42,113 nt of DNA from NCBI GenBank assembly GCA_001275005.1, contig JWZX01002736.1, forward strand, positions 1-42,113, given 5' to 3'. Source of the DNA: Chrysochromulina tobinii (taxonomy: Eukaryota > Haptophyta > Prymnesiales > Chrysochromulinaceae). The notes beneath the pieces were generated by a model, which made no database searches, was not told the DNA's origin, and was given only the letters and a program-made list of their open reading frames with translations. The position numbers and the translations under genes were made by a program. This document shows, piece by piece, positions 1 to 8,092 of this stretch; positions within the stretch are counted from its first letter, which is position 1; every line of letters begins with the position of its first letter.

Positions 1-2
1 CT

Positions 3-509
3 GCGGGCGTTGCTGCTGCCAAGGCGGGTGAGCTCTTACGCGGTTCACTGGACGCTGATCAGCAGGTGATCTTCGACTCGGCCACACGTGTAAGTGGACA
101 GATCGGCGAGGTGCTCGGCGTGACGGCCAAGGTGGGCCTCGAGGGAGTCAAGATGGGAGTTGCGACCGTTGGCAAAGTGGCGGAGGTCGCCACCCCGATC
201 GTCGAGGAGGGCATCCGGCAGGCCGCCCCGATCGTCGAGGAGGGTATCCGGCAGGGCACTCCTGTGGTGCTCAAGGCGAGTGAGCAGATTCTGCGAGGCG
301 TGGCGCAGGGCGCGGAGCTGGGGAGCAAGGCGGTTCAGCCTGCCTTGGACGAGCTCAGCAAGACCGGCACGGTCACCTCAGCGACGGTCAATAAGATCGC
401 GAGCGACGCCGTCTCCACTCTCTCCGACGGATCTCGTGAACTGACCAAAGGACTGATGCGCATCTTCTCTGGTGAGGAGTCACTTCAGCTGCCGTCCGCC
501 CCAGACTGA
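3..509 (+). CDS. Ala/Val/Gly-rich protein, C-terminal part (5' end outside window)
   Basis: The reading frame is open from the first complete codon at position 3 to a TGA ending at 509, giving 168 residues of a protein whose start lies upstream. The visible part is rich in Ala, Val, Gly and Glu and looks amphipathic-helical. It contains a tandem repeat in which PIVEEGIRQ occurs twice, ten residues apart, encoded around 195-255. There is no Cys, no membrane segment and no catalytic motif. A GTG codon at 66 is sometimes scored as a start, but coding-like sequence continues upstream of it. I do not recognise the family. The helical, repeat-rich composition would fit a structural, lipid-droplet-surface or plastid-associated protein, but that is a guess. 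It converges with the minus-strand gene ending at 809. Confidence 0.6.
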   Translation, partial: AGVAAAKAGELLRGSLDADQQVIFDSATRVSGQIGEVLGVTAKVGLEGVKMGVATVGKVAEVATPIVEEGIRQAAPIVEEGIRQGTPVVLKASEQILRGVAQGAELGSKAVQPALDELSKTGTVTSATVNKIASDAVSTLSDGSRELTKGLMRIFSGEESLQLPSAPD

Positions 510-808
510 GGCATGTTCTGAGGGATCATCTCAAGATCATGGCGAGATGATACAGAATAGAGTACACATTCGAGAGTACTGCCCGCGGATGCAGTCACGA
601 GAACTCACTTGATCTATGAACCAATGCGATGAAGCCGCCGCGCGTTGTGTACACATACGTAGCCCTGTCGCTGGGGGAGAGCGCGCGTATGAGCTATATG
701 ATTCGAAGTTGGAACACGAAGAGGAGACGAGAGATTGTCGAACCGAAACAGGACGCCGTATCACAGCATGTGACATGTAGCTGAGAGCAACATCGTGTCA
801 TTTGTAAT
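510..808. other. Intergenic, convergent 3' ends
   Basis: This is the 299-base spacer between a plus-strand gene ending at 509 and a minus-strand gene ending at 809. It is visibly less GC-rich than the flanking coding sequence. I see no convincing gene, repeat or RNA structure in it. It presumably holds both polyadenylation regions. Confidence 0.6.
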
Positions 809-1744
809 TTACTCTGTAGCCGCGCTCTCGCCTTCGCCAAGCACGAGAACGGCGTGTATAGGCCGATGATCACTTGCCATCTCGCCCTTTATGAGAGCCT
901 CCTGCGTGCCGGCCACTCGGAAGTCACGCACGTGGCAGCCGCCGCGTGTGAGAACGAGATCGCATGCCATCAAGTCGCCCGTGTGCGCAATGTGCGAGAC
1001 CCAGCCAGTTGCTGGTGCCCCGCTGCGCAGACCCCCAGTCGTGGTTAGCTCAGAGACGGCCGGGTCGTCCACGTCGCCGTTGAGGTCGCCGAAGACGCAG
1101 ACCGGCTCCGAGCGCTCGCGGACGAGCTCACTCAGCTTGCGCGCCTGCTGCCGGCGCATCACGGGATCGTGTGCACTCGCGTGAGGAAAGGTGAGATGCG
1201 TCTGCAGCAGCGTGAGTGGGCCGATTCCTTCGAGAGTCAAGTCGCACGCTTGCACGATGCGCGATCCCCAATCATTGAAAGTGTAGGCTGAGAAGCGACA
1301 AGCAGAGCTCGGCATCCGGACGAGCATCGCGCAGCCGTCGCGCTTGCCATCCGTGCGCGGAACAAGGTGCATCGTGTAATGGTGCTCTTTGGCCCACTCA
1401 GTCCAGAGCTGGACATGCGCTGTCTCCAACCAAAACTCCTGAAGCCCGATGATGTCCGCGTCGCTCGCCGCAGCGTACAACATCTGCTCGGCAGCCCTCG
1501 CTCGCCAGGACTCCTCAGACTCGCGTCCACTGTTGCGCCGATTGTAAGGCGGCGCGAGGAGGTTCCACGACATCAGCTTCAGTGGCAGCGAAGTCGTGGA
1601 AGAGATGCTGGGTCGTTGCCACTGCGTCGATGTCTCCACGAGAGGTGGTGCGCTCGGGATCGCTTTGATCGGCCCACTGAAAATGGCACCAAAAATGGCG
1701 TCCATCATGGAGAACAGTTGCGTCCCTCGACCGTTCTGTGTCAT
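809..1744 (-). CDS. Endonuclease/exonuclease/phosphatase (EEP) family protein
   Basis: This is a 311-residue protein with the full set of DNase I-like (EEP) motifs: SWNLL (Asn61), LQEFW (Glu103, metal ligand), QTHLTF (about 181-186), GDLNGD (Asp220, Asn222) and C-terminal SDHRP (Asp292, His293). The family hydrolyses phosphodiester or phosphomonoester bonds with Mg2+. Members include CCR4/nocturnin/Angel deadenylases, sphingomyelinases, inositol phosphatases and tyrosyl-DNA phosphodiesterase 2. The SWNLLAP opening is closest to CCR4-Angel-type and small Mg-dependent endonuclease-like members, but the substrate cannot be fixed. About 55 low-complexity N-terminal residues precede the domain. 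ATG at 1744 is the first in frame. The gene is intronless and diverges from the myosin gene with only about 80 bases between start codons, so the two probably share a promoter region. Confidence 0.88.
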   Translation of the reverse strand: MTQNGRGTQLFSMMDAIFGAIFSGPIKAIPSAPPLVETSTQWQRPSISSTTSLPLKLMSWNLLAPPYNRRNSGRESEESWRARAAEQMLYAAASDADIIGLQEFWLETAHVQLWTEWAKEHHYTMHLVPRTDGKRDGCAMLVRMPSSACRFSAYTFNDWGSRIVQACDLTLEGIGPLTLLQTHLTFPHASAHDPVMRRQQARKLSELVRERSEPVCVFGDLNGDVDDPAVSELTTTGGLRSGAPATGWVSHIAHTGDLMACDLVLTRGGCHVRDFRVAGTQEALIKGEMASDHRPIHAVLVLGEGESAATE

Positions 1745-1824
1745 GGCTGGTTCTGTACGGTTAGGAACCTACAAATAACTTGGGAGTTGTCCCGGGAGTC
1801 GGCCCGACGTGCTACCCCATTCAC

Positions 1825-4800
1825 ATGAAACTGGGGTCGGAAAGCGAGCCAATGGCGCGCAACCGGGTCAGCTTCCTGGGAGAAGGGGTGGCGGCCGAAG
1901 GTACCCTCGAAGCGGACGAGGAGATATTTCCGGATGCTGAAGTGCTGGTGGAGACGGAACCTGGCTTGTATCTCCGTGGTCTAGTCCTCGCCGTCGGCGA
2001 TGCAGATATCGAGGTCGCGTTTGGCGAGGACGAGCGAGAGCAATGTGCGCGCAGCCACGTGTGGCCGGCCAATGAGGCCGGGTTGTATGTGGAAGACACG
2101 TCGGCGCTCGTGCACCTGTCCGAGGCCACGATCGTCGAGAACATTCGCGCCGGCCTAGTCGAGCGTGAAAGCATCTACCAGTGGGTCGGCCCGACCCTGA
2201 TCGCCGTCAACCCCATGCGGACGCTTTCGGGCGGCGAGCGCTACGGGGCGGCGGCCATGGAACGGTGCCGCAACGGGGCGGCAGCGAATCCACCCGCGCA
2301 TCCCTTTTTCCTCGTCGAGCTCGCGCTCCGCGACCTCGTGCGCCAGGGCCGCTCGGCCGCCTTTGTCGTGAGTGGCGAGAGTGGCGCGGGCAAAACGGAG
2401 TGCAACAAGCACCTGCTGCAGTACTGTCTGTGGCGTGCGGGGCACGAGGGGGTGCTCGCGTCGCGGCTGCGTGCGGTCACGCCGCTCGTCGAGCTCTTCG
2501 GCAGCGGCGCCACACGCCACAATGCCAACTCGTCGCGGGTGGGCCGCTTCCTGCAGCTGCATCTGGGGGTTGGAGCTCGTCCCAGTGATCGTGGCGTCTG
2601 GCCGACGCCGGTGGTGCGTCATGCGCAGCTGCAGACGTTTCTGCTCGAGCGCTCGCGCGTCGTCTCGGTCAACGTCGGCGAGCGCGGCTTTCACAGCTTC
2701 TATGGGCTCCTTGGCACAGCGCCCCTTGCGGGCGCGATCGGGCTTCTCGCCTTTGGTCACGAGCCTTCCGAGTTTGGATACCTCCATCCGGGCGTCGCGG
2801 CGCTGCCGGGGCGCGATGACGCCGCCGAGTTCGCAAGCGGCTGGGGCGCCCTCGGCGCCCTCGGCGTGAGTGCCGCCGACGCCACCTCGGCCGCCCAGCT
2901 TTTGGCCGCCGTGCTGCTGCTGGGTAATGTGAGCTTCGAGCAGTGTGCTGAGGGCGCATCCCCGACCGAGGGGGCGCATGCGGCGCTGGCGCAGCTCGGC
3001 CGTTGGTTGGGCGCCGACTTGAGCGGCGCGCTGCTCCATCGCTCGATGCCAGGGGGCTTTGGGCGCGCGAACGTGCTCTTGCCGCGCGACGCGGCGGCCG
3101 CGGCACGCGCGCGAGACGCGGTGGCACGCGCCCTTTACGTGCGCCTGTTTGCGCATCTGGTGGAGCTTGTCAACGCCGCCCTCGCGTCACCCGACGCGCC
3201 GACGGAGGCGCCGACGGAGGCGGAGGCTGCGGCCGGCGGCGGCGGAGGAGGCGGCGGCGGTGGCGGCGGCGGGCGGCTCGGGCTGCTAGACATCTTTGGC
3301 TTTGAGCGCTTCGAGATCAACTCGTTCGAGCAGCTGCTCATCAACTACTCAAACGAGGCGCTGCACGCACACTTCCTGCGCTCCATCTTCGAGTCCGAGC
3401 TGCGTCTGTACAAGGCGGAGGGCGTGCCGTGGCCGGATGTGCCGGTCGGTGCCGAAGAGCTCGACCTCTCATTGCCAATGATGGCCTCTGATGCCCTCTG
3501 CTGACCTCTGATGATGTGCCGGTCGGTGCCGAAGAGCTCGACCTCTCATTGCCAATGCTCTGATGGCCTCTGATGGCCTCTGATGGCCTCTGATGGCCTC
3601 TGATGGCCTCTGATGGCCTCTGATGGCCTCTGATGGCCTCTGATGGCCTCTGATGGCCTCTGATGGCCTCCGATGGCCTCCGAGCGCCCCTGATGGCATT
3701 TGATGACCTCTGATGGCATGCTGAGTGCATCTCTGAGTGCATGCCGATTGCCTGCCTCATCAGGTGCCGGAGAATCACGAGCTCCTTACGCTGCTCGCCG
3801 CGCGTCCAACTGGGCTCCTCCCACTGCTCGATGAACAGTGCGCCCTCGCCGATCCGAAGGACGAGGCCTTCCTGGAACGGGCCATGCAGGCGCACGCCCG
3901 CTCGCGCGTCTTCTCGCGCCCGAAGCAGCGCCGAGGACGGCGGCGCGGCGGCGGCGCTGCCAATAGCGATGCGCCCAAGGCCGAGTTTGTGCTGCGCCAC
4001 TTCGCCGGACCCATCCGCTACTCCTCTTCGCACTTCGTCGAGAAGAATGTGGACAAGCTGCCAGTGGAGGCTTCCGACGCCCTCGCCACCTCCACCGACG
4101 CCCTCGTCCACGCCCTCTTTGGCGGCGCTGGTGGCGGCGCTGGCGGCGGCGGCCGGCGTGGCGCGGCCACCGTGTACGCGGCCTTCGAGGCCTCCCTTCG
4201 CGAGCTGCTCGACGCTCTCGCCGCCACGCGCTCCTACTTTGTACGCTGCGTGCGCCCGCGCGGCGGCGTACACGCGCAGGAGCCTACCGGTACGGCCAGT
4301 GAGGCCGTCGGCGACGGCGCCTATGGCGAGCGTGCCTATGGCGAGCAGTACGAAGCGGGCGCGGGTGGCGCAGCGCCGCGGGTCGAGTTCGACGGCCGTG
4401 TAGTGCTCGGCCAGCTGCGTGCGTCGGGCCTGCTCGAGGCGGTGCGGCTGATGAAGCTCGGGTTCCCCACTCGACTCGACTACGTCGAGGTGCATGCCAA
4501 GTACGCGAGCGGGCTGCCCGAGTGGGCGGCTCAGCTGCCCGCGCGCGAGCTCGTGCGGGCTCTCGCTCTCGCGAGCGGTGTGCCCGCAACGGACCTGCGC
4601 TTCGGTACCACCAAGCTCTTCTGCCGTGCTTCGAGGGGCAGCTTCCTTGGGCGCCTCATGGGCGGCGGCGGCGGTGCGGATGCGCTCGACACGGCGCTTG
4701 ATGCGTCCGCCTCGCTGCCCGAGGTTCGTGCCCTCCTCGAAGAATATGAGCGGCGGCGTGCGGCTTTGCCCATCCTCGAGAAGACGTTGCTTATGTGGGT

Positions 4801-6268
4801 GCACAAGCGTCGCTACCGTATGTTGCGCTCCGCCAAGCGCAACGCCATCGAGCGCGCGCGAGAGCGCATCCGGAGCGCGGGTCAGAAGATTGCCAGGGTC
4901 ATGCTGCCCTTCCTGGGCGCGCGCCGGCAGCACGGGCACGAGCGCTGCCGGCAGCTCGAGCAGCAGCGTCAGCGCGCCGTGCTCGAGCAGCTGGCCGCCG
5001 CCCGCATCCAGCGCGCCTTTGCCGCACGGCGCGAGCGCGCTGGCGACGACGACGACGACGACGACGAGATAGTCTACCTGCCGCATCTCCCGCGCCTCAA
5101 GAGCCAACGCTTCTCAAGCTCTCGGGCCAGTAGCGCCGCCGACGCGCGCCTCACTCGCACGCCTCTCTCTCTCTTGCGCGCGGCGGCGCGAAGGGTGGTC
5201 ACGGGCGAGTTGGCTGCGATGGAAGCGTCCGCGTCGGCGGCGGCGGCGGCGGCGGCGTTGTCGGCCGAGGTGGTCGATGGGGTGTTTGAGGGTCGAGTGT
5301 TGCATGCGGGGCACCTGTGGCTTTCGGCTGAGGGGGGCGATGCGCCGAGCCGACCCCGCGCCGAGTGGTACTGCGTCCTTCTCTCCTCACGCCTCCTGCT
5401 CTGCCTCGAGCGCGCGCGGGCGGGCGACGGCGGCGCAGCCGCAACTGGAGCAGCAGCAGCAGCCGCAGGAAAGGTCCACCGCTCGCGGAGCATCGAAGGG
5501 GGGGAGAGGCCCTTCGCCATCGGCGCGAAAGTGCTGGTCAAACGGACCGACGGCAGCGAGTCGGCGGCCACTGTTGAGAAGTGTGAAATGGACATCGTAG
5601 GGCGCCCCCTCTACACTGTCAAGCTGGAGGTTGGGCACGTGAAGCGTGCCCTTGAGAGGGACGTGCGCGGCCGACCAGCCGGCGCAGCCCGAGGAGAGGG
5701 CAGCGCCGTCGTGAGCGAGAGCGCCAGCGGCGGCAGGGGCGGCAGCGGCGGCAGCTTCGGCAGCTTCGACGCTGCGAATGGCGAGGCGCGTCGTGTGATC
5801 CCCATTCGTCTCGAGAGCGGTGTCGCGGTGCGCGCGCTCGGTGGTCGAGGAGAGCGCCTCGCGATGGTGCGGCCGGCCAAGGCGCCCACCACGACGCTAG
5901 CCGCGGCCTTTGAGCTCACGTGCAACGGGCGGCGCTGGACCGCGGAGCCCGCACTGCTCGGCCACGACGACGCGCAGCACACGGTGTGCGCGCGCGCGGT
6001 GCAGGTGTGGGTGCGCCGGCTGTGCGCTGTGTTGATCTCCGAGGAGTCGCGTGGCTCGCGCGTGACGCTCGGCGGCGCGGGCTATCGGGCGACGCTGGGC
6101 TGGCGAGCCGCTGGTGGCCTCGACGACGACGACGACGACGACGACGAACGTGAGGAGCTGCCCGCACCGCCATGCTACCTCGCAGGCCAGTGGAAGGAGG
6201 GATGCTATTACGCCGGCGACGGGAGTGTCGCGTACTATGTGGGCACCTGCCCAGATGACCCGTATTAG
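1825..6268 (+). CDS. Unconventional myosin heavy chain with split PH-like tail
   Basis: I model two exons, 1825-3438 and 3764-6268, giving about 1372 residues. The actin-based ATPase motor is complete: P-loop GESGAGKT (about 184), switch I NANSSRVGRF (about 233), switch II LLDIFGFE (about 489), HFAGPI, SYFVRC, QLRASGLLEAVR and FGTTKLF. An IQ-like motif (ARIQRAFAARR) follows. The tail has a PH-like first half (EWYCVLLSSRLLLCLE), an inserted Tudor/SH3-like stretch (KVLVKRTDGSESAATVE), and what looks like the PH second half ending WVRRLCAVL. A polyglycine run sits directly before switch II, and Asp runs occur in the tail. The intron was placed at GAT|GTGCCGG and CAG|GTGCCGG because the join restores the expected myosin continuity (EGVPWPDVPENHELLTLL). 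Start ATG 1825 or 1852. The myosin class cannot be assigned from sequence alone. A PH tail would suggest membrane or cargo binding. Confidence 0.9.
3436..3557 (+). repeat. 45-bp perfect direct repeat spanning the myosin 5' splice site
   Basis: A 45-base segment at 3436-3480, starting with the last exon codon GAT and covering the donor GTGCCGGTCGG, recurs without change at 3513-3557, 77 bases downstream. The intron therefore has two identical potential donors. Only the upstream one keeps the reading frame without intervening stops. Confidence 0.9.
3558..3720 (+). repeat. Intronic 10-bp minisatellite (TGATGGCCTC)n, myosin gene
   Basis: Eleven perfect head-to-tail TGATGGCCTC units (3561-3670) are followed by degenerate units (CGATGGCCTC, TGATGGCATT, TGATGACCTC) inside the intron at 3439-3763. 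Every unit boundary creates CTCTGATGG, which contains the branch-point-like pentamer CTGAT in the sense of the transcript. The intron ends CCTGCCTCATCAG. Confidence 0.92.
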
Positions 6269-6656
6269 GTATGTGGGCCGACCTGCCCAGATGACCCGTA
6301 TTAGTCGCTCCAAGACAGAAAGGGCGGGGTAAGAGTGCTCGTACATACAACAGTACTATAGCACTTAACGTGATGTGCGTTGTCGTGGGCGGGGGCACAA
6401 ACCGACGTTCCGACGAATTGTCGATGTAATCCCAGTCGGCAGCGGGAAGAGCAAGAGCGAAGAGGCTCCCGGGCACCAGAAATGCATGATCGGAGGAGCT
6501 CTTTGAGACGGAGGGTTGGTGAGCGCGGGAGAGGCCGCGACATGACTGATGGACTGTCACAGAGGCTGCTCATCGCCACGTCATGCCAACAGATCTCGTA
6601 ACTAAACGCATTCTAAGTTGGTTTCGGTCGAACCTCCCCATCGAGATTGCTTTGCC
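6269..6656. other. Intergenic after myosin, with a duplication over the stop codon
   Basis: A 24-base segment ending in the myosin stop (6245-6268) is repeated at 6281-6304, so the second copy is untranslated. The rest, to the start at 6657, shows no gene. It presumably holds the myosin 3' untranslated region and the promoter of the next plus-strand gene. Confidence 0.7.
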
Positions 6657-7385
6657 ATGCTCGTCGCCGCCGCCGTTCTTGTCGCATGCACGTTGTCGCT
6701 CACCACTCCGCCGCCGCTATTGACGCGTCGTGCGGCAGCGACCGCCTTAGCATCTGCAGCGGCCGCCGCTCTGCCGCCGCTGCGTGCGCATGCTGGTTTA
6801 TTTGGCTCGGAGCTAGATGGACCATTCCGCGAGATACAGCTTTCGCAGACGCGCCTCAAGGAGCTCGCTTCAAAGCTCAAGAGCAAGGAACTAAAGGGTG
6901 ACAGCGCCGATGATAGCATTGTTGTGCTCCAGACCGTCACGGTCCAGCTGAGCGGCACGGTCAAAGTCATGGACAAGGCCACCACCCAGATGACGCTGCT
7001 GAGCGAGGTCGATCTCTCCAAGGCGAGGTCGCTCTCGGCCCGCCTCGAGAGCGAGTTGAGCGCCATAAAGCAGGGCTGCCGCGAGCAGAAGGCCGACCAG
7101 CAGCTCGCTGGCGCCGAGGCGGCGGGCAGCGTCCTCGGCGAGTACCTGACGCTGGCTGGATCCAAATACACGTTGCCTGAGGTGGTCTCGATGGAGTTAC
7201 CCGCTGCCGGCTCGAGCGAGTTCATCTCGCAGTACCTTGGTATCTTCTCGTGCGAGGGGCAGGGGTTGGAGCGAATCCCAGGCTCCAACTCGTGCCGAAA
7301 TTCCGCCGATAAGAGCCAGAACAAGAATCCGATGCCAACCAAGAACTTCCTCGACTTTGACTTCTTGACTGGCAAGGCTTTGTGA
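6657..7385 (+). CDS. Putative thylakoid-lumen protein with bipartite twin-arginine presequence
   Basis: This is a 242-residue protein. The N-terminus MLVAAAVLVACTLSLT reads as an ER signal peptide, as secondary-plastid proteins need. It is followed by LLTRRAAATALASAAAAALP and then RAHA|G, a twin-arginine plus hydrophobic stretch ending in an AxA-type cleavage site, typical of Tat-dependent thylakoid-lumen import. The predicted mature part starts about residue 45 (GLFGSELDGPF). It is mainly helical and has two Cys near residues 205-220 that might pair. The size and layout resemble extrinsic photosystem II subunits of the PsbQ/Psb31 kind, but I see no diagnostic motif, so family and function are open. 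ATG 6657 was chosen because the targeting signal begins exactly there; an in-frame TTG upstream adds nothing signal-like. No intron. Confidence 0.8.
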   Translation: MLVAAAVLVACTLSLTTPPPLLTRRAAATALASAAAAALPPLRAHAGLFGSELDGPFREIQLSQTRLKELASKLKSKELKGDSADDSIVVLQTVTVQLSGTVKVMDKATTQMTLLSEVDLSKARSLSARLESELSAIKQGCREQKADQQLAGAEAAGSVLGEYLTLAGSKYTLPEVVSMELPAAGSSEFISQYLGIFSCEGQGLERIPGSNSCRNSADKSQNKNPMPTKNFLDFDFLTGKAL

Positions 7386-8092
7386 TCGGTCCGGCGTCTC
7401 ACAGATGATTCTCTGCACAATGACTGTTAGCACACAGTACGTCTTTTAGCACACAGCATTGTCATTTCTCTAAATCCTCGCGTCTTCGTCCTCGCACGGC
7501 GGGGCGGATGCCGGGCAATCGGATGCCGGATCCCGGATCGGTGCGGGTTCCAGATCCGGATCGTTCGACGACTAGCCGGGGGTCGCAGCGGGGTACTCGA
7601 GTTATCACGTCAGGATGTTCCTGTTACAACAGGAACGACTCGACAACGACAATCGAAATCCTGAGGATTAGGTTTAGGCCACACTACGCTAGTTCGGTCC
7701 ATGGTCCGGTCACGGCACCGACGAGAGCGCGCGCCGCACAGCACCACCACCAGCACCACGCAGCCAGCACGAGCACATGCGCGAGCAAGGCCGTCGCCAC
7801 CAGAATGCAGCAAGGCCGCCACCATCCACACCACATGACCACACGTCGCATGCGGTCACAAAGCACGGGTTTGTATCAATCCGTGTGCAAAACCCGGCCC
7901 AGGGAGCCGGCACAGTCTTGGACAACATGACACCCGCCCCCTGCGCGCGTGGCCTTCCCCATGTCTCCGTTCTCACTTTCTCCGGTCGGTCTACTTCCCC
8001 CTTTGTGCACTGTTCAACAGATAGTTCACGGGCAGGGCAGGACTTCGGGCCAGAGAGCGGTGGCGTGGGGCTGGATGCGCAGGCCAAGTTCG
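7386..8092. other. Intergenic, convergent 3' ends (about 700 bases)
   Basis: This lies between the lumen-protein gene and the 3' end of the minus-strand TPR gene. Around 7500-7570 there is a cluster of short GGATCC/CCGGATC-type direct and inverted repeats, and around 7740-7780 a CACCAC-rich tract. Open frames here look like shadow frames and resemble no family. I see no RNA gene. Confidence 0.55.

Noticed and set aside
2155-3156. Long open frame antisense to the myosin motor (about 333 codons)
   Set aside because: It lies opposite conserved P-loop and switch motifs, has Arg/Ala/Gly composition typical of GC-rich shadow frames and matches no domain.
3341-5107. 588-codon antisense frame with IRGHQRPSEA repeats
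   Set aside because: The repeats are the minus-strand translation of the myosin intronic minisatellite; the rest is antisense to the motor exon.
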